DNA of 64,000 bases, taken from positions 16,263,209 to 16,327,208 of the forward strand of contig CP114482.1 of NCBI GenBank assembly GCA_027186245.1, given 5' to 3'. Both the position numbers and the translations under genes were made by a program. Source of the stretch: Coriaria nepalensis. Taxonomy: Eukaryota; Streptophyta; Magnoliopsida; Cucurbitales; Coriariaceae. The notes below the pieces were generated by a model. That model saw only the letters and a list, made by a program, of their open reading frames with translations, made no database searches and had not been told where the DNA came from. Each line of letters begins with the position of its first letter. Position 1 is the stretch's first letter. Shown here piece by piece: positions 12,456-26,051 of this stretch.

Positions 12456-15400
12456 CATAACTTGTAATTAATCTATTGAAGACAACAATGCATTATTTTA
12501 GCATTAAAAAGCATATCACTCAGTCTTTTCAATCATTAAATTGTTTGAAGGCACTTCGAACCAATTCTCCTTTTGCATTTAAAACGCGACTTTCGTGCAT
12601 AACTTGCAATTGATCTATTGATGGCAACTATGCCTTTTTTAGCGTTCAAGTCATATTTTTGCATGTTTTTTAGTCAGTAAATCATTCTATATCACTTCGT
12701 TTGAAATTCGGCATTTAAACATGACTTTCGTCCATAACTTGCAATTGATCTATCATAGGCAACAATGCATTTGTTTAGCCTTAAAGTCATGTCATTGAGT
12801 CTCTTTTAGTCATTAAATCATTCTAAATTAATTCGACCGAATTCTATTTTCGCCCTTCAAACATTATTTTCTTACATAACTTGCAATTAATCTATTGAAG
12901 ACAACAATGCATTATTTTAGCATTAAAAAGCATATCACTCAGTCTGTTCAATCATTAAATTGTTTGAAGGCACTTCGAACCAATTCTCTTTTTCCATTTA
13001 AAACGCGACCTTCGTGCATAACTTGCAATTGATCTATTGATGGCAACTATGCCTTTTTTAGCGTTCAAGTCATATTTTTGCGGCTCTTATAGTCAGTAAA
13101 TCATTCTAAATCACTTCCAACGAAATTCGGCCTTTAAACATGACTTTCGTGCGTAACCTGCAGTTGATCTATTGAAGGCAACAATGCATTTGTTTGGCCT
13201 TAAAGTCATGTCATTGAGTCTCTTTTAGTCATTAAATCATTCTAAATTAATTCGACCGAATTCTATTTTCGCCCTTCAAACATTATTTTCTTACATAACT
13301 TGCAATTAATCTATTGAAGACAACAATGCATTATTTTAGCATTAAAAAGCATATCACTCAGTCTTCATAATCATTAAATTGTTTGAAGGCACTTCGAACC
13401 AATTCTCTTTTTGCATTTAAAACACGACTTTCGTGCATCACTTGCAATTGATCTATTGATGGCAACTATGCCTTTTTTAGCGTTCAAGTCATATTTTTGC
13501 ATCTTTTTTAGTCAGTAAATCATTCTATATCACTTCATATGAAATTCGGCATTTAAACATGACTTTCGTGCATAACTTGCCGTTGATCTATTAGAGGCAA
13601 CAATACATTTGTTTAGCCTTAAAGTCATGTCACTGAGTCTCTTCTAGTCATTAAATCATTCTAAATTAGTTCGAACGAATTCTATTTTCGCCCTTCAAAT
13701 ATTATTTTCTTACATAACTTGTAATTAATCTATTGAAGACAACAATGCATTATTTTAGCATTAAAAAGCATATCACTCAGTCTTTTCAATCATTAAATTG
13801 TTTGAAGGCACTTCGAACCAATTCTCTTTTTGCATTTAAAACGCGACTTTCGTGCACAACTTGCAATTGATCTATTGATGGCAACTATGCCTTTTTTAGC
13901 GTTCAAGTCATATTTTTGCGGCTCTTATAGTCAGTAAATCATTCTAAATCACTTCCAACGAAATTCGGCCTTTAAACATGACTTTCGTGCGTAACCTGCA
14001 GTTGATCTATTGAAGGCAACAATGCATTTGTTTGGCCTTAAAGTCATGTCATTGAGTCTCTTTTAGTCATTAAATCATTCTAAATTAATTCGACCGAATT
14101 CTATTTTCGCCCTTCAAACATTATTTTCTTACATAACTTGCAATTACTCTATTGAAGACAACAATGCATTATTTTAGCATTAAAAAGCATATCGCTCAGT
14201 CTTTTCAAACATTCAATTGTTTGAAGGCACTTCGAACCAATTCTCTTTTTGCATTTAAAACGCGACTTTCGTGCATAACTTGCAATTGATCTATTGATGG
14301 GACCTATGCCTTTTTTAGCGTTCAAGTCATATTTTTGCGTCTTTTTTAGTCAGTAAATCATTCTATATCACTTCGTATGAAATTCGGCATTTAAACATGA
14401 CTTTCGTGCATAACTTGCAGTTGATCTATTAGAGGCAACAATGCATTTGTTTAGCCTTAAAGTCATGTCACTGAGTCTCTTCTAGTCATTAAATCATTCT
14501 AAATTAGTTCGAACGAATTCTATTTTCGCCCTTCAAACATTATTTTCTTACATAACTTGCAATTAATCTATTGAAGACAACAATGCATTATTTTAGCATT
14601 AAAAAGCATATCACTCAGTCTGTTCAATCATTAAATTGTTTGAAGGCACTTCGAACCAATTCTCTTTTTGCATTTAAAACGCGACCTTCGTGCATAACTT
14701 GCAATTGATCTATTGATGGCAACTATGCCTTTTTTAGGGTTCAAGTCATATTTTTGGGACTCTTTTAGTCAGTAAATCTTTCTAAATCACTTCGTATGAA
14801 ATTTGGCATTTAAACATGACTTTCGTGCATAACTTGCAGTTGATCTATTATAGGCAACAATGCATTTGTTTAGCCTTAAAGTCATGTCATTGAGTCTCTT
14901 TTAGTCATTAAATCATTCTAAATTAATTCGACCGAATTCTATTTTCGCCCTTCAAACATTATTTTCTTACATAACTTGTAATTAATCTATTGAAGACAAC
15001 AATGCATTATTTTAGCATTAAAAAGCATATCACTCAGTCTTTTCAATCATTAAATTGTTTGAAGGCACTTCGAACCAATTCTCCTTTTGCATTTAAAACG
15101 CGACTTTCGTGCATAACTTGCAATTGATCTATTGATGGCAACTATGCCTTTTTTAGCGTTCAAGTCATATTTTTGCATGTTTTTTAGTCAGTAAATCATT
15201 CTATATCACTTCGTTTGAAATTCGGCATTTAAACATGACTTTCGTCCATAACTTGCAATTGATCTATCATAGGCAACAATGCATTTGTTTAGCCTTAAAG
15301 TCATGTCATTGAGTCTCTTTTAGTCATTAAATCATTCTAAATTAATTCGACCGAATTCTATTTTCGCCCTTCAAACATTATTTTCTTACATAACTTGCAA

Positions 15401-16943
15401 TTAATCTATTGAAGACAACAATGCATTATTTTAGCATTAAAAAGCATATCACTCAGTCTGTTCAATCATTAAATTGTTTGAAGGCACTTCGAACCAATTC
15501 TCTTTTTCCATTTAAAACGCGACCTTCGTGCATAACTTGCAATTGATCTATTGATGGCAACTATGCCTTTTTTAGCGTTCAAGTCATATTTTTGCGGCTC
15601 TTATAGTCAGTAAATCATTCTAAATCACTTCCAACGAAATTCGGCCTTTAAACATGACTTTCGTGCGTAACCTGCAGTTGATCTATTGAAGGCAACAATG
15701 CATTTGTTTGGCCTTAAAGTCATGTCATTGAGTCTCTTTTAGTCATTAAATCATTCTAAATTAATTCGACCGAATTCTATTTTCGCCCTTCAAACATTAT
15801 TTTCTTACATAACTTGCAATTAATCTATTGAAGACAACAATGCATTATTTTAGCATTAAAAAGCATATCACTCAGTCTTCATAATCATTAAATTGTTTGA
15901 AGGCACTTCGAACCAATTCTCTTTTTGCATTTAAAACACGACTTTCGTGCATCACTTGCAATTGATCTATTGATGGCAACTATGCCTTTTTTAGCGTTCA
16001 AGTCATATTTTTGCATCTTTTTTAGTCAGTAAATCATTCTATATCACTTCATATGAAATTCGGCATTTAAACATGACTTTCGTGCATAACTTGCCGTTGA
16101 TCTATTAGAGGCAACAATACATTTGTTTAGCCTTAAAGTCATGTCACTGAGTCTCTTCTAGTCATTAAATCATTCTAAATTAGTTCGAACGAATTCTATT
16201 TTCGCCCTTCAAATATTATTTTCTTACATAACTTGTAATTAATCTATTGAAGACAACAATGCATTATTTTAGCATTAAAAAGCATATCACTCAGTCTTTT
16301 CAATCATTAAATTGTTTGAAGGCACTTCGAACCAATTCTCTTTTTGCATTTAAAACGCGACTTTCGTGCACAACTTGCAATTGATCTATTGATGGCAACT
16401 ATGCCTTTTTTAGCGTTCAAGTCATATTTTTGCGGCTCTTATAGTCAGTAAATCATTCTAAATCACTTCCAACGAAATTCGGCCTTTAAACATGACTTTC
16501 GTGCGTAACCTGCAGTTGATCTATTGAAGGCAACAATGCATTTGTTTGGCCTTAAAGTCATGTCATTGAGTCTCTTTTAGTCATTAAATCATTCTAAATT
16601 AATTCGACCGAATTCTATTTTCGCCCTTCAAACATTATTTTCTTACATAACTTGCAATTACTCTATTGAAGACAACAATGCATTATTTTAGCATTAAAAA
16701 GCATATCGCTCAGTCTTTTCAAACATTCAATTGTTTGAAGGCACTTCGAACCAATTCTCTTTTTGCATTTAAAACGCGACTTTCGTGCATAACTTGCAAT
16801 TGATCTATTGATGGGACCTATGCCTTTTTTAGCGTTCAAGTCATATTTTTGCGTCTTTTTTAGTCAGTAAATCATTCTATATCACTTCGTATGAAATTCG
16901 GCATTTAAACATGACTTTCGTGCATAACTTGCAGTTGATCTAT
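11826..16943 (+). repeat. 2514-bp (six-trimer) tandem duplication, nearly perfect
   Basis: Two copies lie directly next to each other, about 11826-14339 and 14340-16853, with matching sequence continuing to about 16943. Rare variants recur at an offset of exactly 2514 bp (6 x 419): GCATGTTTTTTAG (12661 and 15175), TTTTTCCATTT, GTAACCTGCAG, CAATACATTTG (about 13601 and 16115), GCAATTACTC (about 14150 and 16664), AAACATTCAATTG and ATGGGACCTATGCC (14299 and 16813). I found no difference between the copies where I compared them, so the event is recent or the copies have been converted to match. Homology stops on the left at GCATC versus GCGTC and on the right at TTGGAGGC versus TTAGAGGC. Confidence 0.88.
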
Positions 16944-18240
16944 TGGAGGCAACAATGCATTTGTTTAGCCTTAAAGTCTTGTCACTGAGTCTCTTCTAGT
17001 CATTAAATCATTCTAAATTAGTTCGAACAAATTCTATTTTCGCCCTTTAAATATTATTTTCTTACATAACTTGTAATTAATCTATTGAAGACAATAATGC
17101 ATTATTTTAGCATTAAAAAGCATATCACTCAGTCTTTTCAATCATTAAATTGTTGGAAGGCACTTCGAACCAATTCTCTTTTTGCATTTAAAACGCCACT
17201 TTCGTTCATAACTTGCAATTGATCTATTGATGGCAACTATGCCTTTTTAAGTGTTCAAGTCATATTTTTGCGTCTCTTTTAGTCGGTAAATCATTCTAAA
17301 TCACTTCGAAAGAAATTCAGCCTTTAAACATGACTTTCATGCGTAACTTGCAATCGATCTATTGAAGGTAACAATGCATTTGTTTGGCCTTAAAGTCATG
17401 TCATTGAGTCTATTTTACTCATCAAATCATTCTAAATTAATTCGACCGAATTCTATTTTCGCCCTTCAAACATTATTTTCTTACATAACTTGCAATTAAT
17501 CTATTAAAGACAACAATGCATTATTTTAGCATTAAAAAGCATATCAGTCAGTCTTGTCAATCATTAAATTGTTGGAACGCACTTCGAACCAATTCTCTTT
17601 TTGCATTTAAAATGCGACTTTCGTGCATAACTTGCAATTGATCTATTGATGGCAACTATGCCTTTTTTAGCGTTCAAGTCATATTTTTGCGTCTCTTTTA
17701 GTCAGTAAATCATTCTAAATCACTTCGGACGAAATTCGGCATTTAAACATGACTTTCGTGCATAACTTGCAGTTGATCTATTATAGGCAACAATGCATTT
17801 GTTTAGCCTTAAAGTCATGTCACTGAGTCTCTTCTAGTCATTAAATCAATCTAAATTAGTTCGAACGAATTCTATTTTCGCCCTTCAAACATTATTTTCT
17901 TACATAACATGTAATTAATCTATTGAAGACAACAATGCATTATTTTAGCATTAAAAAGCATATCACTCAGTCTTTTCAATCATTAAATTGTTTGAAGGCA
18001 TTTCGAACCAATTCTCTTTTTGCATTTAAAACGCAACTTTCGTGCATAACTTGCAATTGATCTATTGATGGCAACTATGCCTTTTTTAGCGTTCAAGTCA
18101 TATTTTTGCGGCTCTCATAGTCAGTAAATTATTCTAAATCACTTCGAACGAAATTCGGTCTTTAAACATGACTTTCGTGCGTAACTTGTAGTTGATCTAT
18201 TGAAGGAAACAATGCATTTGTTTAGCCTTAAAATCATGTC

Positions 18241-18285
18241 ATTGAATCTCTTTTAGTCTTTAAATTCGAACGAATTCTATTTTCG
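18241..18285 (+). repeat. B monomer with a 14-bp deletion in its tail
   Basis: Here the B tail reads TTTAAATTCGAACG where other copies have TTTAAATCATTCTAAATTAA before TTCGAACG. Fourteen bases are missing. The lost stretch is bounded by similar TAAAT words, which fits slippage or a short-homology deletion. The unit is private to this site. Confidence 0.8.
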
Positions 18286-18833
18286 CCCTTCAAACATTAT
18301 TTTCTTACATAACTTGCAATTAATCTATTGAAGACAATAACGCATTATTTTAGCATTAAAAAACATATCACTCAGTCTTTTCAATCATTAAATTGTTTGA
18401 AGGCACTTCGAACCAATTCTCTTTTTGCATTTAAAACGCGACTTTCGTGCATAACTTGCAATTGATCTATTGATGGCAACTATGCCTCTTTTAGCGTTCA
18501 AGTCATATTTTTGCGTCTCTTTTAGTCAGTAAATCATTCTAAATCACTTCGGACGAAATTCGGCATTTAAACATGACTTTCGTGCATAACTTGCAGTTGA
18601 TCTATTATAGGCAACAATGCATTTGTTTAGCCTTAAAGTCATGTCACTGAGTCTCTTCTAGTCATTAAATCAATCTAAATTAGTTCGAACGAATTCTATG
18701 TTCGCCCTTCAAATATTATTTTCTTACATAACATGTAATTAATATATTGAAGACAACAATGCATTATTTTAGCATTAAAAAGCATATCACTCAGTCTTTT
18801 CAATCATTAAATTGTTGGAACGTACTTCGAACC

Positions 18834-19049
18834 AATTCTCTTTTTGCATTTAAAATGCGACTTTCGTGCATAACTTGCAATTGATCTATTGATGGAAACT
18901 ATGCCTTTTTTAGCGTTCAAGTCATATTTTTGCGTCTCTTTTAGTCAGTGCAATTGATCTATTGATGGCAACTATGCATTTTTTTAGCCTTAAAGTCATA
19001 TTTTTGGGTCTCCTTGAGTCAGTAAATCATTCTAAATCACTTCGTATGA
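18834..19049 (+). repeat. Extended A monomer with partial self-duplication (216 bp)
   Basis: Monomer A runs normally to AGTCAGT near base 116, then at about 18949-18950 jumps back to GCAATTGATC, which is near base 44 of A, and runs again to the end. The result is about 74 bp longer than a normal A. The first part is A1-like (AGCGTTCAAGTC) and the second part A2-like (AGCCTTAAAGTC, then TTTTTGGGTCTCC), so the event joined two different A versions. The same structure is at 28288-28503 in the second copy of the 9454-bp block. Confidence 0.88.
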
Positions 19050-21574
19050 AATTCGGAATTTAAACATGACTTTCGTGCATAACTTGCAGTTGATCTATTG
19101 AAGGCAACAATGCATTTGTTTAGCCTCAAAGTCCTGTCGCTGAGTCTCTTCTAGTCATTAAATCATTCTAAATTAGTTCGAACGAATTCTATTTTCGCCC
19201 TTCAAATATTATTTTCTTACATAACTTGTAATTAATCTATTGAAGACAACAATGCATTATTTTAGCATTAAAAAGCATATCACTCGGTCTTTTCAATCAT
19301 TAAATTGTTTGACGGCACTTCGAACCATTTCTCTTTTTGCATTTAGAACGCCATCTTCATGCATAATTTTCAATTGATCTATTGATGGAAACTACGCATT
19401 TTTTTAGCCTTAAAGTCATATTTTTGCGTCTCCTTTAGTCAGTAAATCATTCTAAATCACTTCGTATGAAATTCGGCATTTAAACAAGACTTTCGTGCAT
19501 AACTTGCAGTTGATCTATTGAAGGCAACAATGCATTTGTTTAGCCATAAAGTCATGTCACTGAGTCTCTTCTAGTCATTAAATCATTCTAAATTTGTTCG
19601 AACGAATTCTATTTTCGCCCTTCAAATATTATTTGGCTCACATAACTGGTAATTAATCTATTAAAGACAACAATGCATTATTTTAGCATTAAAAAGCATA
19701 TCACTCAGTCGTTTCAATCATTAAATTGTTTGAAGGCACTTCGAACCAATTCTCTTTTTGCAGTTAAAACGCGACTTTCGTGCGTAACTTGCAATTGATC
19801 TATTGATGGCAACTATGCCTTTTTTAGCGTTCAAGTCATATTTTTGCTTTTCTCTTAGTCAGTAAATCATTCTAAATCACATCGAACGAAATTCGGCCTT
19901 TAAACATGACTTTCGTGCGTAACTTGCATTTGATCTATTGAAGGCAACAATGCATTTGTTTAGCCTTAAAGTCATGTCATTGAGTCTCTTTTAGTCATTA
20001 AATCATTCTAAATTAATTCGACCGAATTCTATTTTCGCCATTCAAACATTATTTTCTTACATAACTTGCAATTAATCTATTGAAGACAAGAATGCATTAT
20101 TTTAGCATTAAAAAGCATATCACTCAGTGTTTTCAATCATTAAATTGTTTGAAGGCACTTCGAACCAATTATCTTATTGCATTTAAAACGCGACTTTCGT
20201 GCTTAACTTGCAATTGATCTATTGATGGCAACTATGCCTTTTTTAGCGTTCAAGTCATATTTTTGCGTCTCTTTTAGTCAGTAAATTATTCTAAATCACT
20301 TCGAACGAAATTCGGCCTTTAAACATGACTTTCGTGCGTAACTTGCGGTTGATCTATTGAAGGCAACAATGCATTTGTTTAGCCTTAAAGTCATGTCATT
20401 GAGTCTCTTTTAGTCATTAAATCATTCTAAATTAATTCGACCGAATTCTATTTTCGCCCTTCAAACATTATTTTTTTACATTACTTGCAAGTAATCTACT
20501 AAAGACAACAATGCATTATTTTAGCATTAAAAAACATATCACTCAGTCTTTTCAATCATTAAATTGTTTGATGGCACTTCGAACCATTTCTCTTTTTGCA
20601 TTTAAAACGCGACTTTCGTGCATAACTTGCAATTGATCTATTGATGGCAACTATGCATTTTTTAGCGTTCAAGTCAAATTTTTGCGTCTCTTTTAGTCAG
20701 TAAATCATTCGAAATCACTTCGAACGAAATTCGGCCTTTAAACATCACTTTCGTGCGTAACTTGCATTTGATCTATTGAAGGCAACAATGCATTTGTTTA
20801 GCCTTAAAGTCATGTCACTGAGTCTCTTCTAGTCATTAAATCATTCTAAATTAGTTCGACCGAATTCTATTTTCGCCCTTCAAATATTATTTTCTTACAT
20901 AACTTGTAATTAAACGATTGAAGACAACAATGCATTATTTTAGCATTAAAAAGCATATCACTCAGTCTTTTCAATCATTAAATTGTTTGACGACACTTCG
21001 AACCAATTCTCTTTTTGCATTTAGAACGCCATCTTCATGCATAATTTGCAATTGATCTATTGATGGCAACTATGCATTTTTTTAGCCTTAAAGTCACATA
21101 TTGTTGGGTCTCCTTTAGTCAGTAAATCATTCTAAATCACTTCGTATGAAATTCGGAATTTAAACATGACTTTCGTGCATAACTTGCAGTTGATCTATTG
21201 AAGGCAACAATGCATTTGTTTAGCCTCAAAGTCCTGTCGCAGAGTCTCTTCTAGTCATTAAATCATTCTAAATTAGTTCGAACGAATTCTATTTTCGCCC
21301 TTCAAATATTATTTTCTTACATAACTTGTAATTAATCTATTGAAGACAACAATGCATTATTTTAGCATTAAAAAGCATATCACTCGGTCTTTTCAATCAT
21401 TAAATTGTTTGACGGCACTTCGAACCATTTCTCTTTTTGCATTTAGAACGCCATCTTCATGCATAATTTTCAATTGATCTATTGATGGAAACTACGCATT
21501 TTTTTAGCCTTAAAGTCATATTTTTGCGTCTCCTTTAGTCAGTAAATCATTCTAAATCACTTCGTATGAAATTC

Positions 21575-21598
21575 GGCATTTAAACAGGCATTTAAACA
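21575..21598 (+). repeat. 12-bp tandem duplication in a B head
   Basis: The word GGCATTTAAACA occurs twice in direct succession at the start of a B monomer, where other copies have it once. Replication slippage is the simplest cause. The same duplication is at 31029-31052 in the second copy of the 9454-bp block. Confidence 0.9.
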
Positions 21599-23259
21599 AG
21601 ACTTTCGTGCATAACTTGCAGTTGATCTATTGAAGGCAACAATGCATTTGTTTAGCCATAAAGTCATGTCATTGAGTCTCTTCTAGTCATTAAATCATTC
21701 TAAATTTGTTCGAACGAATTCTATTTTCGCCCTTCAAATATTATTTGGCTCACATAACTGGTAATTAATCTATTAAAGACAACAATGCATTATTTTAGCA
21801 TTAAAAAGCATATCACTCAGTCGTTTCAATCATTAAATTGTTTGAAGGCACTTCGAACCGATTCTCTTTTTGCATTTAAAACGCGACTTTCGTGCATAAC
21901 TTGCAATTGATCTATTGATGGCAACTATGCCTTTTTTAGCGTTCAAGTCATATTTTTGCGTTTCTCTTAGTCAGTAAATCATTCTAAATCACATCGAACG
22001 AAATTCGGCCTTTAAAAATGACTTTCGTGCGTAACTTGCAGTTGATCTATTGAAGGCAACAATGCATTTGTTTAGCCTTAAAGTCATGTCATTGAGTCTC
22101 TTTTAGTCTTTAAATCATTCTAAATTAATTTGAACGAATTCTATTTTTGCCCTTCAAACATTATTTTCTTACATAACTTGTAATGAATCTATTGAAGACA
22201 ACAATGCATTATTTTAGCATTAAAAAGCATATCACTCGGTCTTTTCAATCATTAAATTGTTTGACGGCACTTCGAACCATTTCTCTTTCTGCATTTAGAA
22301 CGCCAGCTTCATGCATAATTTTCAATTGATCTATTGATGGAAACTACGCATTTTTTTAGCCTTAAAGTCAAATTTTTGCGTCTCCTTTAGTCAGTAAATT
22401 ATTCTAAATCACTTCGTATGAAATTCGACATTTAAACATGACTTTCGTGCATAACTTGCAGTTGATCTATTGAAGGCAACAATGCATTTGTTTAGCCATA
22501 AAGTCGTGTCACTGAGTCTCTTCTAGTCATTAAATCATTCTAAATTTGTTCGAACGAATTCTATTTTCCCCCTTCAAATATTATTTTGGTTACATAAGTT
22601 GTAATTAATCTATTGAAGACAACAATGCATTATTTTAGCATTAAAAAGCATATCACTCAGTCTTTTCAATCATTAAATTGTTTGAAGGCATTTCAAACCA
22701 ATTCTCTTTTTGCATTTAAAACGCGCCTTTGTGCATAACTTGCAATTGATCTATTGATGGCAACTATGCCTTTTTTAGCGTTCAAGTCATATTTTTGCGT
22801 CTCTTTTAGTCAGTAAATCATTCTAAATCACTTCGAACGAAATTCGGCCTTTAAACATGACTTTCGTGCGTAACTGGCAGTTGATCTATTGAAGGCAACA
22901 ATGCATTTGTTTAGCCTTGAAGTCATGTCATTGTGTCTCTTTTAGTCATTAAATCATTCTAGATTAATTCGACCGAATTCTATTTTCGTCATTCAAACAT
23001 TATTTTCTTACATAACTTGTAATTAATCTATTGAAGACAACAATGCATTATTTTAGCATTAAAAAGCATATCACTCAGTCTTTTCAATCATTAAATTGTT
23101 TGAAGGCACTTCGAACCAATTCTCTTTTTGCAGTTAAAACGCGACTTTCGTGCATAACTTGCAATTGATCTATTGATGGCAACTATGCCTTTTTTAGCGT
23201 TCAAGTCATATTTTTGCGTTTCTCTTAGTCAGTAAATCATTCTAAATCACTTCGAACGA

Positions 23260-23395
23260 AATTCGGCCTTTAAACATGACTTTCGTGCGTAACTTGCACT
23301 TGGTCTATTGAAGGCAACCATGCATTTTTTTAGCCTTAAAGTCATATTTTTGGGTCTCCTTTAGTCAGTAAATAATTCTAAATCACTTCGTATGA
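23260..23395 (+). repeat. B/A fusion monomer (136 bp)
   Basis: The monomer begins as B (AATTCGGCCTTTAAAC, GTGCGTAACTTGC) and, within the AAGGCAACCATGCATTTTTT stretch, changes into an A2 tail (AGCCTTAAAGTCATATTTTTGG, ending TTCGTATGA). The next monomer is a B. The local order is therefore A, B/A, B, C, and the distance between B starts is 136 bp where 419 is normal. About 283 bp were lost: the B tail, a whole C and the A head. The exchange fell in the core shared by all monomers and kept the array in phase. The same fusion is at 32714-32849. Confidence 0.88.
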
Positions 23396-26037
23396 AATTC
23401 GGCATTTAAACATGACTTTCGTGCATAACTTGCAGTTGATCTATTGAAGGCAACAATGCATTTGTTTAGCCATAAAGTCGTGTCACTGACTCTCTTCTAG
23501 TCATTAAATCATTCTAAATTTGTTCGAACGAATTATATTTTCGCCCTTCAAATATTATTTTGCTTACATAACTTGTAATTAATCTATTGAAGACAACAAT
23601 GCATTATTTTAGCATTAAAAAGCATATCACTCAGTCTTTTCAATCATTAAATTGTTTGAAGGCACTTCGAACCAATTCTCTTTTTGCAGTTAAAACGCGA
23701 CTTTCGTGCATAAATTGCAATTGATCTATTGATGGCAACTATGCCTTTTTTAGCGTTCAAGTCATATTTTTGCGTTTCTCTTAGTCAGTAAATCATTCTA
23801 AATCACTTCGAACGAAATTCGGCCTTTAAACATGACTTTCGTGCGTAACTTGTAGTTGGTCTATTGAAGGCAACAATGCATTTGTTTAGCGTTAAAGTCA
23901 TGTCACTGAGTCCCTTCTTGTCATTAAATCATTCTAAATTAGTTCGAACGAATTCTATTTTCACCCTTCAAATATTATTTTCTTACATAACTTGTAATTA
24001 ATCTATTGAAGACAACAATGCATTATTTTAGCATTAAAAAGCATATCACTCAGTCTTTTCGATCATTAAATTGTTTGAAGGCACTTCGAACCAATTCTCT
24101 TTTTGCATTTAAAACGCGACTTTCGTGCATAACTTGCAATTGATCTATTGATGGCAACTATGCCTTTTTTAGCGTTCAAGTCATATTTTTGCGTTTCTCT
24201 TAGTCAGTAAATCATTCTAAATCACTTCGAACGAAATTCGGCCTTTAAACATGACTTTCGTGCGTAACTTGCAGTTGATCTATTGAAGGCAACAATGCAT
24301 TTGTTTAGCCTTAAAGTCATGTCATTGAGTCTCTTTTAGTCTTTAAATCATTCTAAATTAATTCGAACGAATTCTATTTTCGCGTTTCAAATATTATTTT
24401 CTTACATAACTTGTAATTAATCTATTGAAGACAACAATGCATTATTTTAGCATTAAAAAGCGTATCACTCAGTCATTTCAATCATTAAATTGTTTAAAGG
24501 CACTTCGAGCCAATTCTCTTTTTGCATTTAGAACGCCATCTTCTTGCATAATTTGCAATTGATCTATTGATGGCAACTATGCATTTTTTTAGCCTTAAAG
24601 TCATATTTTGCGTCTTTTTTAGTCAGTAAATCATTCTAAATCACTTCGTATGAAATTCGGCATTTAAACATTACTTTCGTGCATAACTTGCAGTTGATTT
24701 ATTATAGGCAACAATGCATTTGTTTAGCCTTAAAGTCATGTCACTGAGTCCCTTCTAGTCATTAAATCATTCTAAATTAGTTCGAACGAATTCTATTTTC
24801 GCCCTTCAAATATTATTTTCTTACATAACTTGTAATTAATCTATTGAGGACAACAATGCATTATTTTAGCATTAAAAAGCAGATTACTCGGTCTTTTCAA
24901 TCATTAAATTGTTTGACGGCACTTCGAACCATTTCTCTTTTTGCATTTAGAACGCCATCTTCATGCATAATTTTCAATTGATCTATTGTTGGCAACTATG
25001 CCTTTTTTAGCGTTCAAGTCATATTTTTGCGTCTCTTTTAGTCAGTAAATCATTCTAAATCACTTCGAATGAAATTCGGCCTTTAAACATGACTTTCGTG
25101 CGTAACTTGCAGTTGATCTATTGAAGGCAACAATGCATTTGTTTAGCCTTAAAGTCATGTCACTGAGTCTCTTCTAGTCATTAAATCATTCTAAATTAGT
25201 TCGACCGAATTCTATTTTCGCCCTTCAAATATTATTTTCTTACATAACTTGTAATTAATCTATTGAAGACAACAATGCATTATTTTAGCATTAAAAAGCA
25301 TATCACTCGGCCTTTTCAATCATTAAATTGTTTGACGGCACTTCGAACCATTTCTCTCTTTGCATTTAGAACGCCATCTTCATGCATAATTTTCAATTGA
25401 TCTATTGATGGAAACTACACATTTTTTTAGCCTTAAAGTCATATTTTTGCGTCTCCTTTAGTCAGTAAATCATTCTAAATCACTTCGTACGAAATTCGGC
25501 ATTTAAACATGACTTTCGTGCATAACTTGCAGTTGATCTATTGAAGGCAACAATGCATTTGTTTAGCCATAAAGTCAAGTCACTGAGTCTCTTCTAGTCA
25601 TTAAATCATTCTAAATTTGTTCGGAAGAATTCTATTTTCGCCCTTCAAATATTATTTTGCTTACATAACTTGTAATTAATATATTGAAGACAACAATGCA
25701 TTATTTTAGCATTAAAAAGCATATCACTCAGTCTTTTCAATCATTAAATTGTTTGAAGGCACTTCGAACCAATTCTCTTTTTGCATTTAAAACGCGACTT
25801 TCGTGCATAACTTGCAATTGATCTATTGATGGCAACTATGCCTTTTTTAGCATTCAAGTCATATTTTTGCGTCTCTTTTAGTCAGTAAATCATTCTAAAT
25901 CGCTTCGAACGAAATTCGGCCTTTAAACATGACTTTCGTGCGTAACTTGCAGTTGATCTATTGAAGGTAACAATGCATTTGTTAAGCCTTAAAGTCATGT
26001 CATTGAGTCTCTTTTAGTCTTTAAATCATTCTAAATT

Positions 26038-26051
26038 AATTCGAACGAATT
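26038..26051. other. Second example of the perfect AATTCG-AA-CGAATT dyad
   Basis: The same 14-base inverted repeat lies at a B/C junction in copy 1 of the large duplication, and again at 35492-35505 in copy 2. It is listed to show that the perfect form is not confined to one part of the array. Confidence 0.55.

Noticed and set aside
18241..18285. Transposon footprint or excision site
   Set aside because: The missing 14 bases lie between similar TAAAT words, and no target-site duplication or terminal repeat is visible; slippage is enough.
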